DNA of 35,000 nucleotides. It comes from Chrysomallon squamiferum. Its lineage: Eukaryota; Mollusca; Gastropoda; Neomphalida; Peltospiridae. A program made the translations under genes and the position numbers. The stretch lies in the NCBI GenBank assembly GCA_012295275.1, contig CM022669.1, positions 13,062,672-13,097,671 of the forward strand, written 5' to 3'. Below are positions 14,177 through 26,551 of the stretch, piece after piece. Numbering within the stretch: position 1 is the stretch's first letter; every line of letters starts with the position of its first letter. The notes under the pieces are model-generated. The model ran no database searches. It was not told where the DNA came from and saw only the letters and a program-made list of their open reading frames with translations.

Positions 14177-14725
14177 GTAAGATAGGCGAAAATTTAGAAA
14201 CTGAGATTTATGTACGTGTGGGTTTTTTTTTTTTTTTTTTTTTTTCTTAAGTTGTAATGTGGGTTCAACTTCTGGAGTTTGCCAGAGAAATTAAAATACT
14301 ACAAATGGAATCGCGATTTTTTTTTTTTTTTTTTTTGATTTTTTAAAATTAATGTGTATTAAGGGAAAGATAGTACAAAGTATGATGTATGTATGTTATG
14401 TTAACATTTAAGACAAAAGTAGCGTAAAGAAAGACGTAACTATATATGTCGACATTTGCAGGAATTTAACTGGAACCAAGATATATGTAATATGTTGACA
14501 TTTAAAGAAAACATTTAAAAAGTTAATGATTAGTGTGATTGTTCCCCATTTCTTTCTGTGTTATTTTGATTTCTTTTTAAACGATAGAGGAGAATTCAGC
14601 TAACGAAATGCATACGTCGTATTTTAATTGGAAACAATACAGGGATGTGAATTTTAAATAATCAGATCTGGTTTTTTGTCTTGATAGTTCTTGTTACCAA
14701 CTTTATGAAATCCTGAAACAAATAT

Positions 14726-14792
<67 letters not shown>

Positions 14793-14941
14793 TACACACA
14801 AACCACATTTTTATACTAACACGTATTTCATACACGTACAAACACACCAACATACACCTATGAAAGCCTACTCATTCGTTTTAGTGTAGATACGCTTCTG
14901 TTCATTGTAAAGACATCATTTTCTTTTGATTCTATTTTCAG
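14177..14941 (+). other. Intron with T-runs and an (AC)n array
   Basis: A phase-1 intron from donor GTAAGA to acceptor TCTATTTTCAG. It holds T-runs at about 14223-14245 and 14319-14336 and the (AC)n array at 14730-14789. No additional exon seen. Confidence 0.75.
14730..14789. repeat. (AC)n microsatellite, about 60 bp
   Basis: About thirty AC units, ending in CATACATAC. It lies about 150 bp upstream of the acceptor of the 24-nt microexon. Intronic CA-repeats are known splicing modulators in other animals, but nothing here shows such a role. Confidence 0.95.
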
Positions 14942-14965
14942 CTGGAACCTATAATGTCAGACGAG
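14942..14965 (+). CDS. 24-nt microexon of Ig-domain gene
   Basis: Acceptor CTATTTTCAG (ends 14941) and donor GTAAGG (14966-14971) bracket 24 nt. In phase 1 it encodes the last two bases of an Ala codon, then G-T-Y-N-V-R-R, then one base. This links the Ig domain (VEVLN) to the C-terminal exon. The exon is symmetric, so joining the Ig exon directly to 15623 also preserves the frame and makes a Gly at the junction. The YNVRRG sequence is short and basic, a plausible juxtamembrane linker. Length, frame fit and clean splice sites all support it, but no transcript evidence is available. Confidence 0.72.
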
Positions 14966-15622
14966 GTAAGGATCCAGTTTTATCAAATTATAATTTTAAA
15001 CTAACTTTTTATAGATATATAATCAGTATGTTTTAATCATATTAACAAACAACATTAGATATCACGACTGAATTACCAATTCGTTTTCCAGAATAAAAAT
15101 TTATTACATGCCATTTTTTAAGGATCACACGATCGTGTGCAATATAATATAAAGTTTTTAGCGTTATGTTTTTATTATCAAAATTAACATTAGATTTTCT
15201 AATGTGTTTTTTTTTTTTTTTTTTTTTGTCATGAAATGAAATCTTAAGTCTTTCAAAAAAAAATGCGCCTATGATTCTAAAAGACAGTTTTTACTTTGCC
15301 AAAAAATCAAACAAATCCATCGTGTGTGATCAAATTGTACAGTCATTATTTCTAAATCCTAAAAACTTTGGTTCTGATGTTTTTATCTCCTTCACAGTAT
15401 AATTTAATTGTTAGTGACACTTTTAGCATTATGTGAATGTTCTTTAAAAAAAAAAAAAAAAAAAAAAAAATGTTTTAAAAGCTTCTGTGTATTTTAAATA
15501 CATACAACTAAGGACACAAATTTCAGTTTATATATAACCATAGCAAATTCTTGATTTCATCATCAAATAATGCAGAAGAATAATACATTTCTGTGAATGA
15601 CCGTTTGTTTTCTGAATTACAG
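14966..15622 (+). other. Last intron
   Basis: A phase-1 intron from GTAAGG to the acceptor TTTTCTGAATTACAG. It includes a T-run at about 15208-15227, an A-run at about 15446-15470 and a perfect 14-bp palindrome CACACGATCGTGTG at 15126-15139. No further exon seen. Confidence 0.7.
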
Positions 15623-15765
15623 GAACGAAAATACACTCAGCTGGCAGCGCGAAGATCGGAAGTGGTGCTTCACCGGTTTTCCCGTTCAGTTCTATTTTCG
15701 TTTTCGTTTTCGCGTCAGCTGTTATTAACCACAGACTGTTTGGCTTTCACTGGGTGACGAGCTGA
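15623..15765 (+). CDS. Terminal coding exon with hydrophobic C-terminus
   Basis: The exon starts after the acceptor ATTACAG and continues the phase-1 frame (Gly codon completed, then T-K-I-H-S) to TGA at 15763-15765, adding about 47 residues. A Ser/Gly/Ala-rich stretch (AGSAKIGSGASP) is followed by a hydrophobic segment of about 17 residues (FPFSSIFVFVFASAVI) and a short tail of about 12 residues (NHRLFGFHWVTS). Small residues before a hydrophobic end fit a GPI-attachment signal, as in lachesin-type Ig proteins. The polar, partly aromatic tail after it also allows a short single-pass membrane anchor. The codon use is less AT-rich than the flanks, as for the Ig exon. Confidence 0.75.
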
Positions 15766-16290
15766 GAGCAACGTGAACTCTCTCTTACTAAACTTGACTA
15801 ACTCGGATGGAAGGAAGCATTCCATTGGTACTTTGACTTATTCATGGTTGTGTGAGTTCTGTTGTTAATACTTTGAACAGAATACCATATCAGGAATTTT
15901 CTTAAGCGTGTATCTGATGGGTTTTTTTTTTTTTTTTTTTTCCTTTTGACTTACAAAGACTATCTCCTGTGTGTGTACCGCCACAAAACAAGACATTTCA
16001 ACGTGCAGAACGTGTCAGATTGTGAGATGGTGGTTTTTTTTAACAATGGTGTTTGTAAATTATATTTTAATACTAACACGATTATTTTATGCATCTGTTC
16101 ACATTTGACGAGAGACGTTGAACAATGCATAAAATTGGTCTGAATAAGTCGCGATCAAAGTACATCTTGCAGTCATGATTTCTGTGTTTAAAACGTTTGT
16201 GGCTTTCGAGACAAAATATCCATTACAGTTTAAACGTAACGGTTCATAACAACTGAGAGTGTTCAAATAAAAAACCCATCGACGTTACTG
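15766..16290 (+). other. Probable 3' UTR of the Ig-domain gene
   Basis: No splice donor or open frame of note follows the TGA. A T-run lies near 15921-15942. The first AATAAA after the stop is at 16266-16271, followed by TG/T-rich sequence (from about 16313) that would suit 3'-end processing. The end coordinate is an estimate. Confidence 0.45.
16266..16271 (+). terminator. Candidate polyadenylation signal AATAAA
   Basis: First canonical hexamer downstream of the stop codon (about 500 nt). AATAAA is common by chance in AT-rich DNA, so position and downstream T/G-rich sequence are the only support. Confidence 0.4.
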
Positions 16291-17562
16291 TAATAACTAT
16301 AATATAACAAAAATGTGTTTTATCAAAAATGGTCATCTTGAGTTTCTGTAATGTGTCAGTGACTTTCGTGAAAAATAAGTGTTATGATGATAACAATAAT
16401 AACGTAACTGTACAAAAATCAGCAGGACTTTCACAAAATGTCACACTACAGTCATAATTTGACCATTCAAAAATACTTGGATTTTGCAAGTAGCATTACG
16501 CTTTGAAGTGACTGCAAAACACGCGACTTCTTTCTAGTAGAAATTTTGATTGTCTCGACAACATGTACTGAAACAACTGAATGGTCTTTGTTTCATTTTA
16601 ATAACAGACTCAAAACAAAAACAAAAAAAAACAAAAAAATCAGAAAAACAAATCTTATCAAATATATATTTCACATTAATAATTACGTTCTAGAAATGTT
16701 TCTAAATGTATTCTAAGCACAATTAGTCTATGATCCTTCGTTTTCTTTTTCTTTTTTTCTTTTTTCATTTTTCTTCCCCCCCCCACAACAATATCCCTTT
16801 GATTGATTATGCAGGTATTTTGACAAACGGGTAAAAACTTCCACCGATTCATGACATCATAAACTTTACCTAAAACTTACCATCCCACCAACGTCTTGAA
16901 ATCTTGAGTTCAGTCTTAACGTTAAACCGGCTCAGTAAATAATAATAATGAAATGAGCCTTTTATTTGTAACGATTAAGAGAACAAATTCTTCTAGCATC
17001 GCTAATAAATCAGTTTGGCTGGGTCAGTTTGATCCCCCCACTAGTAAGATAAACGATTTGTAAAACTGACAGTCCAGCGAGAGAAAACCAAAATATATGA
17101 AGATCTGATTTCCACAATTTCTGTCTGACCTTCTGTGTGTACGTTCTTGCTGAGATCTTTGAGATGTCTGTTCTTATTTGATTCGGTGTCTGTGTCGAGA
17201 TTTTTCACTGCACGAATTCGGCTGAAGGCGTGAAGTGGAAGAAAGAGGAACAATAATAATTTCGAGATGGTCTTTTCTTGCACGCTGGTGAAGAAACACA
17301 GAAAGACAGCCCGACAACAGAGGCGAAAAGAAGAGAATTGCAGTTCTGTTAAGAGGTCGCTTTCAAGGGAATCGCTGAAATGTGTAAATTTATACGAAGT
17401 AATGAAGAAACATTTTCCCATTTGTGTTCTGTGAAATTGGTTTCAGCAACTTTGAGCCAGTAATAATGACGATGTTCATTTTACAGAATCGTTCAATATG
17501 AACTTTATCTAAATGTTTGCAAATAAGACGTTGTCTCTTAACGACTGGAAGGAGCTTATACG

Positions 17563-17609
<47 letters not shown>

Positions 17610-17950
17610 GTGTGAAATATCATGCATTAATATTATGTACATATTTAACGTAAAAAATATTTTAGTTTATTTTATGATTATATGGATACATTTCATACTA
17701 TATCTTCACCGAACTGTATTTTGAGTTGTGTGTCCGTTCAGGTCTTGTGTTATTGTTCAACATATTGACACGAATGTTTAGTTTATTATAATTATATGAA
17801 TGGTGTATATTCTCAGTGATCTAAATAATTAATTACTTATAATCATATATTTGTAACATTATATTATTTCTGTAATATTTGTTCAAATTTGTAGATTTTT
17901 GCCCTGTATAATATATGATTGTATCAGAAAGATTAATGCACCGATAAGAT

Positions 17951-17951
<1 letters not shown>
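16291..17951. other. Intergenic stretch without recognised gene
   Basis: AT-rich sequence with an A-rich tract near 16614-16650, a pyrimidine-rich tract near 16740-16785 and the (TA)n array at 17565-17606. An open frame of 126 codons on the minus strand at 17041-17421 has no recognisable domain and no splice context, so it was not annotated. Confidence 0.5.
17565..17606. repeat. (TA)n microsatellite
   Basis: About twenty TA units; self-complementary and able to extrude as a cruciform. Confidence 0.95.
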
Positions 17952-18038
<87 letters not shown>

Positions 18039-18068
18039 CATCATCATCATCATTATTATAATTATTAG
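17952..18068. repeat. (ATT)n array with (ATC)n insert
   Basis: About 29 ATT units are followed by a short block of TCA units and then ATT again. On the minus strand it reads as poly-Asn flanked by poly-Asp; this is a repeat artefact and not a protein. Confidence 0.96.
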
Positions 18069-18268
18069 TTGACAGAAGAATGAATCCTATCATTACATTT
18101 AACCATTTTCTCTTTAATCATAGCTTCATGATTTTCAATTATTGTTTATGCAGGCTTGTCGTGGGCACATGCTTCCAAAACCATATCTCTTCAATACAGT
18201 AATAAAGTACACTAGTATTTCTGTACGGATGTTCATATATAATAGATTATGTTCTTTCCTTCCTCAAT

Positions 18269-18306
<38 letters not shown>

Positions 18307-19350
18307 AACATATATTGTAGGTTAGCTCCAAAGTTAGAATTCGGGGTATCTTACTTATTAATCTAACGAATTTTTATTAACTGTCGATTTAATATATATA
18401 TATATTATTTGCTAGACAAAAAAGCTTGCGATTTTCATTTCATCGAGTTTTGACTCTGTTGCACTGACAGCAAAATACCTCCGTCTAATCTCAACATTTT
18501 AAGCGCTAACGACCCATATTTTAAACTTAACATCCGATTTTGTGCGATAATACTATAACAGGTTTCCATTATTCTCTTTAGACTGCAGCTGATTGATATA
18601 AATGTGCTTTTGTCCTTCCAGAGAGACGCTAATCCTGCTTAATAGACGTAAATCATTCTTCAGAAATAGCATGTAAGACATTTCGCGTCAGATCAAATTT
18701 GTATCGATACTGGGGGACATCGTAAAATAAGAAAATAAATGTATTTTTATTTTTTTATTTTTTTTTTTTTTTTTTTCTTCTTGGAAGTCCTCTTTCTTCT
18801 TCTTCTTCTTCTTCTTCTTCTTCTTCTTCTTCTTTTTTAATTATTATAATTATTATTATTGTTATTATTATTATTATTTCATTTCCTGTCAATGGTGGTA
18901 AAGGAAACATTATATCGAAGATTATTTTCTTATTAGCATGTCAAAACAGAAAAATAGGTAGGTAAAAAGGTATATTCAATTAATGTAGGCTTAGAGACCG
19001 CAGACGATAAAAAAAAACACCAAAACATTAGATTTCAGCCTAAGTAACGTTAGAGACACGTATAAAATTGAAATAATAATTAAATAACTGTTATCAAAAG
19101 TTTTTTTACTAAGATGTCTGACACAGGAATCATGATAAGATTATATATTGCATTATTATCTAATTATAAAGATAAGATATATTGTATATTATTTAATGAA
19201 GTTTTAGATAGGCAGGATGTGGGCAAAAACTATAATACTAGTTTAGTTTCTGAATATGTAATTTATACAGAGTGATATACGTTTTGTCAAAGGTTATTAT
19301 TTTCGGCCCATGTAATTGTAAATAAATGTTACTTTAAAGTTTCTCGTTGA
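18069..19350. other. Intergenic stretch without recognised gene
   Basis: Holds a 35-nt T-run at 18271-18305, a short (TA)n run near 18393-18405, and the T-rich / (TTC)n / (ATT)n block at about 18745-18880. No coding exon seen. Confidence 0.55.
18745..18880. repeat. T-run, (TTC)n and (ATT)n composite
   Basis: A T-rich run up to about 18776 is followed by about fourteen TTC units (about 18792-18834) and an interrupted ATT run (about 18842-18878). Confidence 0.9.
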
Positions 19351-19600
19351 CGTTTGAAATACGATTGCAAGAAATAAACCTGAAGAATGCATAGGCCATA
19401 TTACGTCACGTTTGAAATACGCCAGCAAGAAACAGCCTGAAAAATTCATAGGCTGTATAACGTCACATTTGAAATACGCCTGAAGAATGCATAGGTTATA
19501 CAACTTCATATTTGAAACACGATTGCAAGAAACAGCCTGAAGAATGCATAGGCTATATGACGTCATATTTGAAATACGCCCGAAGACGTTATAACGTCGT
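19351..19600. repeat. 57-bp minisatellite with CRE-like palindromes
   Basis: Five copies of a unit beginning TTTGAAAYACG start at 19353, 19411, 19468, 19511 and 19568. Spacings are 58, 57, 43 and 57 bp. The short third unit lacks about 14 bp (the GCAAGAAACAG portion). A shared GAAGAATGCATAGGCTATA-type core is present in the first four. Unit borders contain ACGTCA-type sequences; one is a full TGACGTCA at 19558-19565, inside a 14-bp palindrome (19555-19568). The partial last copy runs into another perfect palindrome, GACGTTATAACGTC (19585-19598). The minus-strand open frame over it is a by-product of the unit length being a multiple of three. Confidence 0.9.
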
Positions 19601-20543
19601 CTTAGATACGACAAAGGGTGGTAGTGCCTTGAAGAGTTTGTGCAACACGTCACAAAGAGATTATATATCGTAGAGTAAGCAGATTTTGATAAGAAAGAAT
19701 TGTTTTATACGCTGGCTGTACCGATAGACTGACTGTGCGTGTGACCCAGACACATCTAATAAAACGCTCGCGAAGTCAATCTGAAATGTGCTTGTTTTTG
19801 GCACCGCTTTATTGCTTAATAAACTGTTTGTTCCGCAAGACGATCTCGTGGACATTGGACCTAAAACGATTATTCCAATTGGTTATTCGTTTTTATGACA
19901 AAATAAACAAGAACGTTTAAGATGAACCTTCAGATCAGATGACAGCGGCCCGAGTCGCAGTGACGGTGACGTGGGCGGAAAGCAAAGTGGGGAGGGGTTC
20001 GGGTTTAATCTCAGGGGTGGGGATCAGGGAATAATTATTTTGTAAATTAATTTTTTAGTTGGTGTTTGAAGACCTGAGCAGCTCAAAAATTCTATAAAAA
20101 AAAGTCATCTTTGTTAGGATTTTAGTTTTTGAAAGAATATTTCGTTTACATGTCGCTTATTTGTAACTGAATACGTGAGATTCAATAAGCACAAAACAGA
20201 ATACGTGTTAATGTATTATTTAATACCGTTTTAATAATGATTCAGGAACACTGTCTTTGAGCTGTTAGGTAAGAACTTAATTTGGTTTGTTTTGGGTATT
20301 TTGCTTGTTTTTGTTTTCTTTCTGGAAAGTTATATAACGTTGTCGCTGTAGCTGTCAAAATGTTCTTCTTGTCCCGTCCCTAACGTTTGTCGTCGCAGGT
20401 TCTGTTTTCCGTTTTGTACATACGTTGTTTTGTTACACACAGATCACGTGGTTATTAGTAATGCACGTGACCCTGAAATGGCACAAACAGATTGTTCTTT
20501 TTTTTTTTTTTTTTTTCTTTTTTTCTTGCTGCTTGAAACATAG

Positions 20544-20544
<1 letters not shown>
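19601..20544. other. Stretch without recognised gene
   Basis: The sequence at about 19930-20020 is less AT-rich and includes a G-rich segment (about 19986-20025). A T-run lies near 20500-20525. No exon or RNA gene could be supported. Confidence 0.5.
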
Positions 20545-20592
<48 letters not shown>

Positions 20593-20593
20593 T
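20545..20593. repeat. (ATT)n microsatellite
   Basis: About sixteen ATT units after a T-run. Confidence 0.95.
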
Positions 20594-20639
20594 GTTATTT
20601 CTTTATTCTGTATATAAATTTAAAATGCTTATTCTTTCT

Positions 20640-20790
20640 TCTTATTATTATACTACTACTATTACTACTACTATTATTATTATTATTATACTCTTACTAC
20701 TACTAATACTACTACTACTACTATTATTATTATTATACTCTTACTACTACTACTACTAATACTCTTATTATTATTATTATTATTACTCTG
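20640..20790. repeat. Interrupted (TTA)n/(CTA)n tract
   Basis: Alternating blocks of ATT and ACT units with a repeated TATACTCTTACTACTAC segment (near 20686 and 20733), showing that a larger piece was itself duplicated. Confidence 0.85.
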
Positions 20791-23010
20791 CAATACTACT
20801 GTATTCACGAAGTGCTTTGACATCTATCTTTGTAACAGTTGTGATAAACGTACGTCTGTGTCTGTGTTGTAAATATATATATTTATGCAACCTGTGTCTA
20901 TGTACTCCGATGTAGTCAAATATGTTCATTTTAAAACACCAAAGTGTAGGTACAGAATATTTATTATGTTACCGCTTCATGGATGATTCAGCCCATTGAA
21001 AAACATTAACAAGATTGTATGATATTGTATTATTCGATTTATCACTGTGTTTGGAAATACTGTATTATTCGACGTATCACTGTTTTTCGAATACTAGTTA
21101 ATACATTTGGAGACGGTACATTTTTCAGCGGTGACCAAATACATGTATTTCTTTCATAGTGTTATGGGGAAAATATTTTGAATACTAACATTTAAATGTC
21201 GACATTATTTTTAGGTGTTAAATATATGTAATTTGATGCATAAATCTAATTTATATTTCATTTTAACATTATTTAATTTAGATATTTGTTAGATTTATTT
21301 ATTTTTTTTAATTCTTTTTATTCGTAAGCCCAGAGAAAAGAGACTGAGTTGTAATAATCGTTAGCTCTGTAAATTATCTGAATAATTATAATCATATGTC
21401 CTGAAATAACTAACTATAGCATAAACCATCAACCCATTTAATCTTTTAATATTTTGTGTAGAAAGATTGTCATTACATAGTGCTTTGATTATATTTCTTT
21501 GTTCAGAAAATTATTTATTTGAGATTGTATTATTATTAATATTATTATTATTGTGTATTTATGTTTTAGTTATATTGACTAAAGTATAGACATCAGTCAT
21601 TTTCATTTTTTTTTTTTTTTTGCGTGCCAATATGTTTGAAATCGTCACAGTACGAGACATGAAGATATTTTGGATGGATATTCTGATCTGTACTCGGATT
21701 ACTTTCTTTACATCAGCTATTGTTCTTTGTCATATGAAAGTGGTTGGAAATAAATTAATTAACGTGAAAGGCGCTCCAAATAAAATAAATAAATAAATAT
21801 AAAATTACACCATACCAAGGTCTTCATTTGTCGAGGAAACAAGCCGACAGTCAAAATGACGCAAACAATAACTATTATTAATAACTGCAATTGCTATTAC
21901 TATTACTGCTACAGCTACAGCTACTGCTACTAATACTAATACTAATATCAGTGCCATACACACTATATTTTCATATCGTTGTAGGAGTTAAATAAAGAGA
22001 CAGGGCGTATATATGATCTCTAATATAATGAGACGCACACATTTATACAGCGTCCAAACACTAACTCTTGTCGTGTAAACTTTAGATAGGCCTTCATAAA
22101 TGTTCGTACTCTAACGAGTCTAGACAGAATATCCAACCCAAAGATATCCACAATACTGGTGCCTATGGCCGTGTATTGATGGGAGATACATCTGCAGATT
22201 TGATTTCATTATTCACGTTTATTCTTATTCATTTTATTTCAGTTAATTATAAGTTTTACTAATTTTGTTAGTCCTCATAACCATCATTTTGTTATAATAT
22301 CATTTATCTCGAATAAACAACTGATTTTTCAAAAAATACGTTTTATCTTTGTTTATCTTTGTTGTGGTTCGTAGTTAATGTCGTTTGTCGAGATTAAATG
22401 GCGAATTCTGGTTTTGGTTTTCTTTTACAATTATAGGGGCATAGTCACTGCCGAATGCTGATAACAAATTATTATTATTATTATTATTATTGTACTCTAC
22501 TGAAATAGTTCTAATTTAAAATTCATACTGTTGAAAGTTGATAAGCCTGCATCACTTAAAGCACACCTGACTATAAATCGTTTTGAATTTGTTTTGTCAT
22601 GAATGAGATAATCTTTTGTTGCTGTTGTCAAAGGCGCTAAGGAGGCAGCTAAGGCGCTTTTAAAATCAGCTTGGACCGCATCAAAACTAATTTAAATATC
22701 TTTTTCTTTTCTTTTCTTTTTTTTCTTCTTTTTTTTTCCGATTGAATTTCTTTACACTTTTCACAGCAGTATAGTGGTAATATAGCTTTATTTTATTCTC
22801 AGACCTCTTTCGTAATTATATGATGTTAGTACCATCTTCTTCCTTATAACAAATGTATAAACCTTGCGTTCAACAGTTTGAAAAAGAAGCTTAAATCGAT
22901 CAGATATGAATACCCTATAGAACTTTCTTTGAATAGTTCGAACAAAGCAACATTCGAGTTTAAAACATACATTTCAAATTTAGTGACATATTTAAAATAT
23001 ACAGCTCGAG
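20791..23010. other. Stretch without recognised gene
   Basis: AT-rich, with a T-run near 21608-21621, AAAT units near 21780-21798, a degenerate CTA/GCTA tract near 21880-21955, an (ATT)n run at about 22469-22491 and a pyrimidine-rich run near 22700-22738. No supported exon. Confidence 0.5.
21026..21094. repeat. 35-bp diverged tandem duplication
   Basis: TGTATTATTCGATTTATCAC at 21026 and TGTATTATTCGACGTATCAC at 21061 begin two adjacent copies of 35 and 34 bp that differ at about six positions. Confidence 0.8.
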
Positions 23011-23252
23011 TAACACCAGCACACAAGAAACCTGTAACATTTCAGACAATTATTAACAGCGTTATGCCATATGTTTAGAAAAAAATATATATAATAGAAT
23101 TGATTGCAAAGTCATAACCCGATAAGGCAAAATCTGCAGTGTGTGCGGTAATAACTTCAAAACAGACTTCGCCAATAAAGCAAGTGCATAACAGCAGTAA
23201 CACCAGCATACAAGAAACCTGCAACATTTCAGTCAGTTATTTTCAGCGTTAT
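23011..23252. repeat. Pair of 55-bp direct repeats 187 bp apart
   Basis: The segment at 23011-23065 (starting TAACACCAGCACACAAGAAA) recurs at 23198-23252 (TAACACCAGCATACAAGAAA) with about seven mismatches. In one frame both copies read alike (KKPVTFQ versus KKPATFQ), but the second soon meets a stop. There is no other sign that they are coding. Confidence 0.8.
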
Positions 23253-24144
23253 TTTCTGAAGTTAACCAAACAGTGCTAACGTGGACTATGTTTCTGAATG
23301 AAGCCGCCACTGAAAGAAAAATGCTAAACTTGTCTATTGTAATCTACAATTACCTACTTGAAAGAATCGGTAAATACCACGATACGACCCTTCATGTCAT
23401 GAATGCCTCTATCAGAATGAATGAAGTCGGCAAACGCTGCCATTTTACCTTTGAATCCATCAATGTCTCTTTGCCGGTGAACGCTATAGAAAATCGCTAT
23501 GACCAAACAGTACTGGTGTTATGGACTTTGTTCGTTTCTAAGCCTTATTCTCTACGTTCTGAATATACACATGACAGGGATATGATATATATATGGGCCA
23601 TGTTGTAATAACGTAATGTAAAAGCGAGATAAATGTTTCATATATTTAATAGACTGGAATATTAATAATGATTATGACTTGTTTTATTTTTCAGTGTCGT
23701 GTTATAGATTTTGATTAGTGTGTTAACGATGAATAATTTAGAAACTGGAAATATCTTGGAACTGTTATTTATATAAATATCGACAAGTGTATGTATGTGT
23801 GGCTATGTATATATATATGGATGGGAGAATGAATGGATAGACAGATTCACAGATATATAGATAGACAGACAGACAGATTGATAGACAGACACGTGTGCAT
23901 GTTTGTGTGTCGATGTGTTTATTGTAATCCAGAGACATACTGTATTAAAAGAAAACTGGATGATGACAGGAGGAAAAATAAATAAAGATATAAGTCAAAA
24001 CAGAGAGAGAGCAAAAAAACAACCAGTCACCCCAAAAAACAAAGCTATAAACATACACACGCTTATAAACGCTGCAGCACACACACATAATAATATACTA
24101 GAATTCATTCGCGCGAATATGCATACATTCACACACAAATATAG

Positions 24145-24145
<1 letters not shown>
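23253..24145. other. Stretch without recognised gene
   Basis: Contains an open frame of 111 codons on the + strand (23273-23608) with no recognised domain, and a GACAGA/GATAGA-rich patch near 23835-23890. Confidence 0.4.

Positions 24146-24177
<32 letters not shown>
24146..24177. repeat. (AC)n microsatellite
   Basis: About sixteen AC units inside a wider CA-rich area (about 24050-24210). Confidence 0.93.
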
Positions 24178-25479
<1,302 letters not shown>

Positions 25480-25541
<62 letters not shown>

Positions 25542-25543
25542 TT
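25480..25543. repeat. (ATT)n microsatellite
   Basis: About twenty-one ATT units; reads as poly-Ile on either strand, an artefact. Confidence 0.96.
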
Positions 25544-25942
25544 AACTTGTAGTCGAATGATGGGCAAATGGTGAAAAGAATTCGCCGTAATGGCTCACGT
25601 GCGAATACGGAAGATTTCTGTCGCTTTGTTGTTCCGTTCTGAACTGAAGATAAAGACAAAACGGTATTTTCTCTTTCGTCATTTTCCGAGTGCCTGCGTT
25701 TTCGACGGATTGATGTTTAACCCTTCATTAGGGAGCCATCAGGGGCAAATAGAGTTGTCTCGAACTGAACACGTGATTGATTTCTCGAAAACAGTCGATG
25801 TCTTATTGATCACGAGGAATGTGTTTTCGCGCTGTCAGGATTTCGGTAGTAGGATGAGTAACGTATGGATTACTGATACCAGTGCGTAGTTAACTACAAA
25901 GATTTGTCTAATCCGTGTTAATCATTTACCACGAAGACTGGG
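25544..25942. other. Less AT-rich stretch with one open frame, not recognised
   Basis: The + strand is open from 25590 to 25889 (99 codons). The base composition is more even than in the flanks and CpG is relatively common. No domain, signal peptide or splice border was recognised. It may be a chance frame in a less AT-rich island or part of an unidentified exon. Confidence 0.25.
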
Positions 25943-26440
25943 TTTTTTTTTTTTTTTTTTTTTTTTTGCAGTTCTTGACATTTGAAGGAAGGTTTAGCAA
26001 ATGGTTTTGAAAGAAGAAAAAGAACGAGATGAAAGTATGAAGACGTCTTATGCTAAAGAGGAAATCGGTAGTCGTCAGTCGTAGAAAATGGAGAAATGAT
26101 AAAATGGAATAAGAAGAAAAATGGTACTGATGAAAAGAAGAAAGAAAAAAATGAAAGAGATAGAAAGAAAGTAAGAAAAAATTAAAGAGGTGAAAAGAAA
26201 AAAGAAAGAGAGACATGAAAGAGATTATGTTAAAGAATGAGTGAAATAAATTTTAAAATTCGGAGGAATTAGAATTATTCTCTTCTTTTTTTTCTTTTTT
26301 TTTTTTTTTTTTCTTTTTTTTTGAAGTAAAGGGAATGGATCTAGAAAATATAATATGAAAGTCTGTGAAAAAAGGAATGAAAAAAAACCCACAAAAAAAA
26401 ACCCAAGAAGAATATGAAATATTTGCAATGATAAAGAAAA
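25943..26440. repeat. Poly(T) followed by long purine-rich tract
   Basis: A 25-nt T-run (25943-25967) precedes nearly 500 bp in which the + strand is dominated by A and G (GAAA, GAAGAA, AAAGAGAG units), interrupted by a T-rich block at about 26279-26322. The minus-strand open frames here are Phe/Leu/Ser-rich translations of this tract. Confidence 0.7.
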
Positions 26441-26551
26441 ACGTTAATAAAAGAAACGAGAACCCGAATACCGCTGTAATTAAGTTTGAAGTTAATCAGC
26501 TAAAATAACGAATGGGTACAACTCGAGCAATAAACTATTTTACAGACGTTG

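Noticed and set aside
17041-17421. 126-codon open frame on the minus strand
   Set aside because: No recognised motif; lies in an intergenic stretch without supporting signals. A database search would settle it.
17833-18093. Poly-Asn protein on the minus strand
   Set aside because: It is the translation of the (ATT)n array; the flanking codons show no domain.
23273-23608. 111-codon open frame on the + strand
   Set aside because: No domain or splice sites recognised; residue content is ordinary for chance frames in this composition.
26225-26428. Minus-strand Phe/Lys-rich open frames in the purine tract
   Set aside because: They translate A/G-rich low-complexity DNA and homopolymers.
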